Shown: positions 21,715-32,709 of the stretch, one piece after another
Position numbering within the stretch: position 1 is the stretch's first letter
Layout: every line of letters starts with the position of its first letter
Assembly (NCBI GenBank): GCA_030998225.1
Contig: JAPYXD010000717.1
Coordinates: 2,193,501 to 2,257,500, forward strand
Direction: 5' to 3'
Origin: Diplolepis rosae
Lineage: Eukaryota > Arthropoda > Insecta > Hymenoptera > Diplolepididae
DNA: 64,000 nt
Notes under the pieces: model-generated
Databases searched by the model: none
What the model saw: the letters and a program-made list of their open reading frames with translations, nothing else
What the model was told of the DNA's origin: nothing
Program-made: the position numbers and the translations under genes

Positions 21715-23270
21715 CCCATTAACGCCCAAAATCACAGACTTTTTAACTCATTTTTGGCCTTTCTTGACAAAGCAAAAAAGGGAATATATCATGACCAAAC
21801 CTTGTATACATAATGTTTTTGGGTCTCCTCTTTCGATTTATGAAGTCAAAATTACATTATCGTGCACTGGAAAACCAATATGGCGGATTTTATTGAAAAA
21901 AGTACCGAAAATTTGAAATTTTTTTTATTCTTTTTTTTTCAAATAGATAAAGCATATTGATCTATTTCAAACTATGGACAAAGGTGGACAAAATAGTTGT
22001 AGTTTATGAAAAATATTTTTTGGTCCAGCTCCTTATGTTTTATCTTTTCCAAAATGGTGGAAAACTATGGAAATTTTGAAAAATACGCGTTTTTAATGAC
22101 ATTCCTAAGATAATTGGATAATACACGGAATAGATTGAATCAATATGATCTATTTTAGAATGAATGAGTGGATCGAATCAATATGATCTATTTTATAAAA
22201 TAAGAAAAATTCTTATTTTTATCGTAATAAATATCAATTCATTTGGTTACAAAATTATATACTTTTTTTTTGTCACATCAGTCATACCAGTAGTGGAATT
22301 TTGAAGCGTGAAACTTCTGTGTGAGATTGAATTCGTTAAGTAGATCAAATAGTCACGTTTAATCATTACGTTATGAAAACTAAGCCAAGTAAAAGTCGAA
22401 TAACTTCATTTAGCCACATACATCAAGCGTTGGAGAATATGCAGATCGTGAAATATAAATTCAGAACTTTACGAATTTTTTCCGCTGAATTAGCGATCAC
22501 AATCAAAAAATGTCTGAAGACAATTTTGAACAAAAATTTTACATAAAATACGAAAATACTTTTTTCATTAGCATATTATTAAATCTTCAATATTCGGACC
22601 GCCATATTGAATCCGCTAATTTGAATTTTCTAACGCTGTCACCGGATTTTCATATAATATGCCAAGAAACATAAGAATATTGAATTTAATAAAGGTTCAG
22701 GAATTTTCATCAACGATAATCTTGGAAAAACTCGGTGTTTCCCAAGTTCTCCAGGCTCCATATTGAATCCGCCATTAATCAGGTCATTACATATACTAGA
22801 AGAGGTCTGTACATAATTAATCGAACAAAGTTTGACAGTTTGATCAATAAAATTCCGTGTATTATCCAATTATCTTAGGAATGTCATTAAAAACGCGTAT
22901 TTTTCAAAATTTCCATAGTTTTCCGCCATTTTGGAAAAGATAAAACATAAGGAGCTGGACCAAAAAATATTTTTCATAAACTGCAACTATTTTGTCCACC
23001 TTTGTCCATAGTTTGAAATAGATCAATATGCTTTATCCATTTGAAAAAAAAAGAATAAAAAAAAAATTTCAAATTTTCGGTACTTTTTTCAATAAAATCC
23101 GCCATATTGGTTTTCCAGTGCACGATAGTGTAATTTTGACTTCATAAATCGAAAGAGGAGACCCAAAAACATTATGTATACAAGGTTTGGTCATGATATA
23201 TTCTCTTTTTCGCTTTGTCAACAAAGGCCAAAAATGAGTTAAAAAGTCTGTGATTTTGGGCGTTAATGGG
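21715..23270. mobile_element. piggyBac-type non-autonomous element, TTAA-flanked
   Basis: The ends CCCATTAACGCCCAAAATCA and its inverse are each flanked by TTAA (21711-21714 and 23271-23274), the target used by piggyBac transposases. The terminal inverted arms are very long (about 400 bp each, to about 22110 and from about 22860); the ~750-bp centre is unique and has no transposase. It lies directly upstream of an ATM exon. Confidence 0.8.
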
Positions 23271-23448
23271 TTAAGAGCACTATATCTTTGATGCCAGAAA
23301 GAATCGCTAATTATTTATTTTAGATTAATCCTGCTCATTCCGAAATTACTTTCTGAATTTTTTATATGTCCCAAAACTTTTTACACTTTAATCTTGAATA
23401 CCTGCTTCAACCATTTAAGTACTCTGGTTATGAATACAAATTTTTCAG

Positions 23449-23586
23449 TTGGCTGTAGAAAATTTATTCTCATTGTATCGTAATGCGAGTATTGTTGCGG
23501 AAATAACGAGTAACAGCAAGAATAATGTACCTAACAGCGTTTCATGGAATGAAATATTACATGGCGTCCACAGCATCGTATTAAAT
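23449..23586 (+). CDS. ATM: ATM kinase N-terminal exon
   Basis: Exon bounded by TTTTTCAG and GTATGT, 138 bp, phase 0 at both ends. It encodes a helical stretch ending SWNEILHGVHSIVL, which aligns with the N-terminal region of ATM (the tandem Trp-x-x-[AI]-x-x-x-[LV] helix after the first ~50 residues). Read with the next exon it keeps frame. ATM is the phosphatidylinositol-3-kinase-like kinase that signals DNA double-strand breaks; this part belongs to its N-terminal helical solenoid. The preceding exon, with the start codon, was not found. Confidence 0.55.
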
Positions 23587-23689
23587 GTATGTATTTTGAA
23601 AAGTCATTAATTGTATATAAAATTATAATTCTGATAATTACACGTTACCAAGAGTTTTTCTCTAAATCAGTGATCCAGGCTTTACTTAA

Positions 23690-24387
23690 GGGGGGAGATA
23701 CCTCTAGAACTTTCAAAAAATCAAAAATTTTTTTATTGCTCAAATCGATTGAAAAAATATTTAAAAATATAATCCCAAAGTTCTATTGGTAACCCGTAAG
23801 TTGAATGGAACATATTTTTTCATGTACAAAAACTTTGAGGCTCGTTTTCTCGAAACTAACTTTTTTTATCCGGCCGTCAAGATTGCGAGCAAACTATTCA
23901 ACCGATTTACTTGAATGAAACGGTATTTTATAGATAATTCTATATTCAAGTGCGTGGTAGGGCGCTTTTTCGAGAAAAATAGTATTTCTACAGTGGTTTG
24001 ACTATTTTCATGTCAAAAAACACGGGTAAAAATGGCACTTTTTCACAAAACGCATGAAAATATACCCAATTTTTCGTAATTCTCAAAACCCCCCTGCTAT
24101 GCACTCGATAAAAGCTTCCCGGTTTATAAAAAATTTTCTTTTATCGTTTCAGATGAAAAACCTAGCCAGGAAGTTGACGGCCGCAAAAAATGTTAGCAGC
24201 GACGCTATTGACGGGATCCGTCATATTTCCGCCATTTTGTATTTTTCTATCATGATAAAATTGTTTTTTTGAAGTTAAATAATGCCTTCTAATATATGCA
24301 AAAAATCCGGATTTGCTTCGCTTTCATTCTTCCAGAATAAAATTGAAAAAAACTGCTTTTTTAAGGGTTCTAGAGGTATCTCCCCCC
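23690..24387. mobile_element. TTAA-flanked MITE in ATM intron
   Basis: Ends GGGGGGAGATACCTCTAGAAC and its inverse are flanked by TTAA at 23686-23689 and 24388-24391. 698 bp, no coding capacity; piggyBac-type by target choice. It sits inside the intron between the two ATM exons. Confidence 0.8.
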
Positions 24388-24565
24388 TTAAGGAATTCTT
24401 TTCTTAATCGTCGACAATACCTCTACTTGCGTCAAATTCTATTTAAAACTGAAATAAACCCCTTTAAATATGTATTTCTTATCAAGAGATAGCAGTAAAG
24501 CTGCCCTTCAACTGATAAGTATGATTTCACATAACATTATTTTATTTACAAACGTTTATTTCTAG

Positions 24566-24959
24566 GAAGGGGATAGAATAGCTGTATCAAAAGGTATCAA
24601 GGATAAAGAAAACGTTGCGGAGCTTTTTTTGCAGACTGTAGTCCATGCAAATAATTTTTTAGACTCCTTTGATTTATTGTCTTTTTTCTTTCAAGTAATA
24701 GGCTCTAAGACATATTCTTTTGGTCATGCAACGTATTTGTCTGTTTTGAGCTGTTACATACTTTCCATTGAAATCTATCGAAATAATATATCGGGACAGC
24801 AATGGCAAGACTTATTGAGCATTTGTATCGATTGCTATCAAGATCAAGATTCACCTGTTAGAAAGGACAAAGTGCTAGACGCGATTCAAATGATTGTGCT
24901 GTATGGATGTTCGTTGTCACATCTGGTTTTTAAAATAAGAAAGTTGTTACCATTCACAG
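24566..24959 (+). CDS. ATM: ATM kinase N-terminal exon
   Basis: 394-bp exon between TTTATTTCTAG and GTAAGA, entry phase 0, exit phase 1. The stretch NISGQQWQDLLSICIDCYQD and the following ~40 residues match the ATM N-terminal domain in order and spacing (Q-Q-W-x-[DE]-L-[LF]-S-[IV], then a helix ending in a Gly-Cys pair). It continues the frame of the exon at 23449. No later ATM exon, and nothing of the FAT or kinase domain, was recognised downstream, so either the next intron is very long or this is a severed gene. Confidence 0.7.
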
Positions 24960-26970
24960 GTAAGAAAAAACACTAGAAAGTTATTTTCAATTATTTATCT
25001 TTACATTTCTTGAAGCTTCTTCACCCTTCGACTCCCGCGTGAAAGTATGTTATTAAAATATAAGCTCTATACGTATTCCTGGCGGGAATTACGAATATGG
25101 TATTAAAAAAAATCCGAATCCTGGTGAAGTGAGAAAATTTTTGTTATATGAAATTTATTAGTTGAAGATGTCGTGATCGATAATCAAGACTTAAAAGGAG
25201 TTTTGTATTAATTTTTAAGAGTTTGGGGGAATAGTTTTGAGTTTGAGCTCGTACGTGGTGATCAGGAGCAATTTCTCAGCCAATTTCTTTAGAAACAAAC
25301 ATGCAGCTATTTACAATTTAAAGACATTTATTGAATGCGTGATTGCTTTGTTTTGAGTTTTGAAACACCTTTGTGAAACTTTGTCTAATTTTTGTCACAA
25401 ATGGTCGGGTTGATCATTTTGTGAATTTATGTTTGCAAATTTCCTTTTTTCGTTTGAATGATTGCGTATTAATGTTGCGGAAATGTTACAATATAACGAA
25501 TCAGAGTATTTATTTTTATAACTACTATTTTTTGAAGAATATTGCTGAATTAGCAATTATGAGAAAATATTAGCCCACAAGTTACAGCGTAAAATTTATT
25601 GGTCCATCTCATTTTTGGCGCGTTCGACGTACACCTGTTTACCGCGATATGTTTACCACGTTACAACTTTGCTCAAATCACAAGAAATAGAAATTGATAT
25701 AGTTTCTGTTTCACTCGTCTCCTCACCAAAATTGACATAGACTCAGTGTAAATTTCTAAACGTTTAAAGATTCAGTGCAACTAGTCTATCGCGCGTCCTT
25801 GACCAACGCGTGATTTATATGACTCTTGTTTACATCAGCTAATCCACCGGTAACGCTCAGGTTATAATATTCCATGTATCATGGTCGTTGACAATATTAC
25901 GGGAGCATTATTTTAATCACCTTGTAGTTTTTTCTTTTTTCTTAACCATTTAAAGTGGAATGTGCGCGTGTGGTGGTGTGCAAGTGATCTACCTGATGGA
26001 TTATTTTTCAGGATTTAGGTTAAATTTTTGGTGAGTAGTAAACAGTAAGTAAGATCAATTAGATTATTTCTGCCATGCTCCGGTTGCATGGCAGACTAAT
26101 TTTACGGGGTGATTTATTATTACAAAGTTGTGGTGTCTAAAGTTTCTCCGGGTAATCTAACCTGACATCATTTTAAATTCTACAATCGTCATAATTTGGC
26201 CAAAGCTGAATAGAGATATTCACAAGCGTTGAGTGTCAGGATATTCATTAAAATAACTATAAGTTTCACCTGAATAACGACGTTACTCTAAAAATGACAG
26301 ATCAACCCGTGACGGTTCGCCCAATACATCTCCTATTGCGAACTACCGAGTTACGCGATTTGCCGTGGTGAGCGCGGCTTCAGGAGCAACTTGGAACGAA
26401 ACTTAAAATATGGACCGTTAACAACTTAATAAAAGATACAATGGTATAACAGCCGAACCAATGCTCAGATCAGAAAATTTAGGAACCATGCGTAATGGCC
26501 GACTAGTTCTTACGTTTTATATGGGCGCTGAATCCACGCTATCATTTCGGTTTGATAAAAAAGTGACAGAACTATTCGTGACCGTATTACGATGTTTTTT
26601 TAAAATCCAGAATATTCTTAACCCAAACGAACTGCGCACCTAGAATCTGTTGGTCGGGAATTCACTAAAGAATTGTATCTACGTATCCACCGTGCTAACA
26701 TTACGTTCTACTACATTATTCCTATCCGTGACTTTACTTTAGAATAATTGAAGGGGTTACACCTGTTTGATCCCAGGGATATAACTGATGCATGTCTCCT
26801 TACTTCAATAACAATAGGGAAATACCTGTAAAGAATTACCAGATATCGGCAAGGCATTTAGTCATATATAAACATCGTATAAAATAAGAGCTCTGCCTTA
26901 CGTCGTTAAGGTAGTAAACTAGGTTGATAAATATTAATAATTACACAGGTCTGCAAATAATAGGTTTGTA
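24960..26970. other. About 2 kb without recognisable gene
   Basis: Follows the ATM exon donor. Searched by eye for exons continuing the ATM solenoid; none convincing. A 60-codon ORF at 26461-26643 has no recognised domain. Confidence 0.5.
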
Positions 26971-26973
26971 TTT

Positions 26974-27786
26974 GTTGTTGGAAAGCGAAAGATCATTTCC
27001 GGGGTAATTTTTGACGTAGAATCCGAATCCGAAATCAGAATCAGCCTAACACGTCAGGATTTTGAGATATTTGAGGTTATGTGCTTAAAAAACGGGGTTT
27101 TTCGCTACTTTTGAGGTTATGTACAGGGCGCAAGAATTTTTTTTTGTTTTTTTTCTCAAATGTCATCATTTAGCACTACTCTTTCCCTTCAAAATGAGCT
27201 ATTGAACAGTCACGAGCGATTTTTTTTCACAAAGATACGACCATATCAAGTTTTGACATTTATCCGAACAACCTTATGAGCATTCACATTGACTCTTTGG
27301 TGTATACCATTCTGCATTCGCAAATTTATCTTGAAAATTTGTGCTTGCGGGTTCTGATGGTCTGTGAATAAGAATTTACAGTAAGAAAATTGACATCTCC
27401 ATTTCTAAGATGGCGGATTCAAAATGGCGGATCGAAATTTACGAAATTAATTGATTTCGCTCTCTAATGTCAATTTTCTAACTGTAAATTCTTATTCACA
27501 GACCATCAAAACTTTATATGGCCGTATCTTTGTGAAAATAAATCGCTCGTGACTGTTTAATAGCTCATTTTGAAGGGAAAGAGTAGTGCTAAATGATGAC
27601 ATTTGAAAAAAAACCAAAAAAATTTCTTGCGCACTATACATAACCTCAAAAGTAGCGAAAGAACCCATTTTTCGAGCACATAACCTCAAATATCTCAAAA
27701 TCTTGACACGATATGCTGATTCTGATTCGGGATTCGGATTCTACGTCAAAAATTACTCCGGAAACGACCCATAGCTTTTCAACAAC
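26974..27786. mobile_element. Long-inverted-repeat element
   Basis: Arms of about 360-390 bp: GTAATTTTTGACGTAGAATC near the left end against GATTCTACGTCAAAAATTAC near the right, and ATAACCTCAAAAGTAGCGAA in the right arm against its inverse in the left. Short unique centre around 27400-27450. No ORF of interest. Confidence 0.75.
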
Positions 27787-27855
27787 AAAATCTTGCAGAC
27801 CAATGTTATTCAACACAATAATAACAATAAACAATAAATTATTGTTAAAAACAAT

Positions 27856-28170
27856 AATATGCACACGGAGAAAAATAGTTAAAGTAATTTTACTCAATTC
27901 TGCCGATTAAACTTGGGACATAAGGACGCTTGAACATCTATTAAATCCTAGTCGGGTAAAATGAATTTAATAAATACCTAATTCACCCAAAGTGAATAAC
28001 AATAAGCGTTACATAGGGAATAGTAAGGAGTTGAGTAAAACGTTATCGACGACAGGCATCAACATGCGTCAGTGGGTTAACATGAAATGTATATCACAGA
28101 CGCTTGAGGTGCTTCAAATCGTAGTTGAGTAAAATGAGCATCGGGCGTATTATTTTAACTGGCAATGGTA
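27856..28170. repeat. Interspersed repeat end, GCACACGGAGAAAAAT family
   Basis: Begins CACGGAGAAAAATAGTTAAA followed by TTTTACTCAA; the inverse (TTGAGTAAAATTACTTCAAC then TTTTTCTCCGTGCA) occurs at 62402-62438, and the CTCCGTGCA end also closes the insertion at 20868. Right limit uncertain. Confidence 0.45.
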
Positions 28171-28252
28171 TGGTTCTCTTAAATAAAAAAATATTCTTAC
28201 CTCGAGCCTGCCAATAGTCATCTGATACATACATACCATACATACATACATA

Positions 28253-29077
28253 CACTACCTGTTAGAATTGTGGGACCACTTGTTTTTCGATGATTGCTTA
28301 AATTATCTTAATTTCAATTCTGTGAGTGATGAAATTTCTACTCTTTGTAATGTGTTTCGTTGAATTTTGAAGAAGTTATTGCAAAAAAAGTCCAAATTTC
28401 AATGTTTTCTTAAATTTTAAATAACTTTCGAAGCAATCAATATTTCTTAATGGTCTTAGGTTCATTTTAAAGCTAAGATTCTAGAGAATCGCAGTGAATT
28501 GTCATTATAAATCTATAATTTTTTCCTTGCATAATGCAGAGAGTTGAAATTGTCACAAAAAAGTAGGGAAATTTCGAAAACATTTCATCTGTAGGTAAAT
28601 CATAATAAAGATCATATGAATATATATTTTAAGGAAATTCAGTACAAAATTCACGACTATATGTTTTACATATCTTATAAAAATGTTTTTCTCAGCAAAA
28701 GCAATATTGGAATTTTTCCAACTTTTATATATAAACTTTAACCTCGAGCAGTGTGTCAGAAAGAAATTACACATTAATTCTAAGAATTTGATTCGATTTT
28801 GTGGAAATTCCAGCTTTAAAATTAGTCCAAGAACATTAAAAAATGTTGATTATTTAGAAAGTTATTTCAAATTTTAAAAAGCATTGAAATCTTGATTATT
28901 TCTGCAATAACTTCTTCAAAATTTAACAAAACGAATTCATGCTGGACTCATTTTATAAAGAATTTGGATGGCTTCGAATTTAATTGAAAGAACAAATTTT
29001 TCACTTACATAATTCAAATTAGCATAATTTAAGCAATTATCGAAAAACAGGTGGTCCCACAATTCTGACCGGTACTG
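28253..29077. mobile_element. Tc1/mariner-type MITE with long inverted repeats
   Basis: 825 bp flanked by TA (28251-28252, 29078-29079). Ends CACTACCTGTTAGAATTGTG and inverse of CAATTCTGACCGGTACTG. The arms extend about 380 bp each with mismatches. No transposase. The left flank is a CATA microsatellite (28224-28252). Confidence 0.8.
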
Positions 29078-29079
29078 TA

Positions 29080-29436
29080 CATAAACAGCATACAAATATA
29101 TTCACACCATTCAGTCGTAGCCAATCATATTTTTAATCCCAAATACACTTAAACATATAACCTTAAATATATAAACCTAATAACTACACTTATATATAGT
29201 ACGTTACGCCTTCGTCGAATCACGCACACGCTCGCTTACAATCCTCAGACTTAAAACCCCGAACTTTCTTATATAGTAACTGCAAGAGTTATTCAGAGCT
29301 TGTGAGAGTAAGTGTCGTCAATAAACTTTTTGAGCCTTACTCAAGTAAAAATAAATCGACTTTTTTCATAAATTATTCTTAAAATATTTTTTAAAATTAA
29401 TATAATTAATTAATAAATTATTATAATTATGATTAA
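29080..29436. other. Left flank of element 2, no gene
   Basis: AT-rich sequence up to the 5' LTR; nothing recognised. The bases next to the LTR read TTATGATTAA. Confidence 0.5.
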
Positions 29437-30198
29437 TGTCACGTCCCGCGACGCATTCGAATGTACTATAGGCACAGGCTAGGTCTAGAGAAAAATCTGG
29501 GGAAATTACTAAAAGAGAGAGAAAACCACCTATTGAAAAGAGAGGTATAACTACGTCACACGCAGCGGGAGACTGTGCAACGCGTGACGTCACCAAAAAA
29601 TATAATATAAAAAGGACACGCCGCCAAGGGAAAACTAGTCTTGTGAGCAAAATTAAGTGCGGCAAATTTCTAAAATCTTAAAAGGATTCACAGCGTAAGA
29701 TACGTGTTTAGTTCAGTTTTCCGAAGAAACGTGTCGTAAATTCTCCGATTGCACTTTCAATCTTTGAAAGGATCTTAGAGTCAGTGTAGAGTGAGATAAC
29801 TATTCTTGTCCTCGTCACACCAGTGGGATATTTGTTTCTGTCTTCCTCATACCAGTGGGATACCTATTGCTGTCTTCGTCGCACCAGTGGAAGAATCATT
29901 CTCTCTTCCTCACACCTGTGAGGATCATTCATCTAAAAGGGACTTTTCACAACTCAACAAAGTTACCGAAAATTCTCTCTACTCTTTACCTATTCCCTGT
30001 GCCATTGGTTGAATCTTTGTAAAATTTTAACCTTGTTTATATCAGTGTAAATTTAAATAAATTCAATTTGTATTACTTTACTAATCATTGTGTTCTTTTC
30101 ATTGAATTATCCTCATCCCTAAGCGAGGATCATTCGATCCTAACTTAAAACGAGGAATCTTCGATCAAAGTAAGTATTTACGTACTTGTGACGTAACA
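29437..30198 (+). repeat. 5' LTR of element 2
   Basis: 762 bp, TGTCACGTCCCG to GTGACGTAACA. Direct repeat of 53719-54319. A TATA-like AATATAATATAAAAAGG lies at about 29600, followed by a transcribed part containing four diverged ~35-bp repeats around CACACCAGTGGGAT (29815-29935) and AATAAA signals (about 30055). Confidence 0.85.
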
Positions 30199-30212
30199 TA
30201 CTTCCTTTTTGC

Positions 30213-30230
30213 TGGTGCATCGGCCGGGAA
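30213..30230 (+). other. Primer binding site, tRNA-Gly
   Basis: TGGTGCATCGGCCGGGAA, 14 bp after the LTR, is the exact complement of the 3' 18 nt of a typical eukaryotic tRNA-Gly including CCA (TTCCCGGCCGATGCACCA). Confidence 0.8.
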
Positions 30231-31047
30231 ACACAAGTCATTTGAAATTGAACACATTGGTTCTTAATAATAAATAAATAAATAAATGATTATGAAATAT
30301 TATTTCAACTTTAAAACTTAAAATTTCAATAAATAGATTTGTTAGATCACAAAAGGATTTGACCTTGAGGCTAACCTTAATGATTTAATAATCAAATCAT
30401 TTCTTTGAAATTTTATAATTTATATAAATTGTTTAAAATAAAATAAGTTTGAAAAATCACGCAGGGATCTGACCTTGAGGCTAACCTAAGTGATTAAGTA
30501 ACTTATCTTATTTAAAAAGATATTCTAATTTGTTAACCAAGTTTTGATTTAAGTTAAAACAAACATAAAAAACAGAATATTTGTATTTACAAAAAAAAAT
30601 TGTCCAAAGATTTGCACTTAAGTTAACTTTTCCAATAAGGTAAATGCACCAGTCCTCGGACAGTTAAGACATCAGAGCGGAAAAAATAATAAACCTTTCC
30701 ATGAAATTGCTATCTATTGTTCATTTATCATAGTAGAAATATTAGGGATATCATTTTCTCCACAAAAATATACTTGATAATGGTTTTGAGTCATCAATTT
30801 TGATAATATAAAAGAATTATGATGATTGATACACGTGTGCCAGTCCCCGGACAAGTCAAATGTGATTGCGTGAGTGGCCGAAAATGCATGCTCGAGTCTC
30901 CGGACAAGATAATTATTAAAAGTACATAAATTGACATACAATATATAACACGTTTATTTTTGTTTTTAACGAACTTTTTGATACAATCAATCAATATTTG
31001 TGTTAAACAAAAATTATTTCATTATTGAATTACAACGCATACGAGCG
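30231..31047. other. Leader of element 2, no gene
   Basis: AT-rich. Three copies of a GTCC(T/C)CGGACA-like string occur at about 30652, 30843 and 30893; two lie near CACGTG/CATGC. They sit beyond the 3' end of the antisense THAP remnant and may belong to its transposon. Confidence 0.4.
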
Positions 31048-32658
31048 CTAGTCATCGTTAATATCTTCGTCGATTGCTTTGTCCTTTTCTGTCTTCTTCC
31101 CCTTGGTCAGTGTTTGATTCTCAACTGCTTCTGCTTTTCGATTTTCTTGTCTTCGTTTGTTCTTTTCAGCTTTTTCCTCTCTTTTGATCCTTGCTTTCGT
31201 TTCGCTTTTTCAATCTGCTTCTTTTTCTTAATCCTCTCAAACTCAGCACGCTCCTCCGTCTTTCTTCGCTTATTCTATTGCTTTCTCCTTCTTAATTTTT
31301 GCCAACACTGGTTTTCCTTCTTGTTGCTGTTTTCTCAGCTTTACCCTTTCTTCTTTTTCAAGCTGAATTGCGAGTTTCTTTTCCTCATGATCTCTATACC
31401 ATTTCATCCAACCGTCTCCCGTTGCAGCGTAAGGTTGAGAATGTTTGTCAACTTTTTTCTTCTTATTTGTTGCTTGCGATAGTGAAGGGCAAACCATAGT
31501 ATATTACGTGCCTAGGCGCACAACGAGGGTTATTGCGCGACGAGCGACAAAGCTCATAGGAGATCGAAGCCAAGGCGTAGCCGAGACGAAGCCGAGACGA
31601 ATCCGAGGCGCGATCCGTCCTGCGAGCATTGTCGCGAGTCTCGTAATTTCCCAAATTGTGTGCATTGGCACGTATTCTATTTTATGTGACTTCGGTGCGT
31701 ATACGAGTTTTTACGCTACAGTTGAGAGTAGCGTAATGTTGTGTATTACGATACAGAGGAATCTAATGTAAAATTGAACTACGCATGCGCCTATTACGAT
31801 ACATCGGAGCGTAATCTTCTTCTTATTCTTCTTCTTCTTCGTACAGCGTTGGCACCGTACTGACAAAGCATTGTACATTTGAACTGCGCATGCGTCTATT
31901 ACAATACGCTACTACTACACAAAATCGAGAAATTCAAAATGGCCGGAAGTATTCGCGGAATGTCAAGTGAGATGGGCGATAATCACGGCAATGTCGACCT
32001 TTTCAGATTGGATTCGAGTGTACGCATAAAAACTCGTATATGCGCCGAAGTCACATAAAATATAATATGTGCCAATGCACACAATTCGGATAATTACGAG
32101 ACTCGCTTAAAATGCTCGCAGCACTGATCGCGCCTCGGCTTTCATGTCCTGCGAGGATTGTCGCTGGTCGCGTAATAACCTTCATTATGCACCTAGGCAC
32201 ATAATATACTATTACCTTAAACTTGGAAATTTCGATTGTTCTTATTTTAAATTTAAATTTAAATTAAATGATTTCAGCCAAATGTGAATCATATTTGTAA
32301 AAATATAGTTTTAGGTTAATTTCTGTTAGCGAATCCGGCGGGATTGTGAATTAGAAGTACACAATAAACAAAACAATATGCAACAGAGAAAATGAATGCA
32401 AAAAATACATACCGTTCCCAAAACAATTCCGTCAGGACCAATAATTGTTCTTTCGCGGATGATGTCACTTTCAGCAAAATGTTTGTCACAAACTGCTTGA
32501 CCTTCTTTGACTTCGATATCGTCTCTTAAAATTGCGCGTTGCCATTTTTTAATTAAATTTTTATCTTTTGATACATAAAAAAATCGACGAGTTTGCTCCT
32601 CGGAACTCCGTTTATTTTTGTAGCCAGAATCACACTACACGGCAATACACTTCACCAT
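31048..32658 (-). pseudogene. THAP-domain transposon gene remnant
   Basis: Minus-strand exon 32658-32413 (ATG to a GTATGT donor) encodes a THAP zinc finger: MVKC start, then SGYKNKRSS, FFYVSKDKNLIKKWQRAI and the closing VCDKHFAESDI. A TAG near 32637 breaks it. On the far side of a nested MITE, a long Lys/Glu/Arg-rich coil (31497 to 31048, in more than one frame, ending DEDINDD) looks like the C-terminal tail of a transposase. No catalytic core was found. The gene is antisense to element 2 and lies in its leader, so it arrived as an insertion. Which superfamily (P, pogo-like, other) is not decided. Confidence 0.5.
31499..32209. mobile_element. 711-bp MITE, TA target, long inverted repeats
   Basis: Flanked by TA on both sides (31497-31498, 32210-32211). 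Ends GTATATTACGTGCCTAGGCG and inverse of CACCTAGGCACATAATATAC; inner arms also pair (GTGCATTGGCACGTATTCTA against its near inverse around 32065). Sits in the intron or gap of the THAP remnant. Confidence 0.8.
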
Positions 32659-32709
32659 TTTTTATTGTTTTTTATATCCTTACACCAAGAACTTTTAGTT
32701 TTAAGTTGC

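Noticed and set aside
31000..31482. Hydrophobic + strand ORF (160 codons) as a membrane protein
   Set aside because: It is the complement of the Lys/Glu-rich antisense coil; the Phe/Leu/Ser richness is a by-product.
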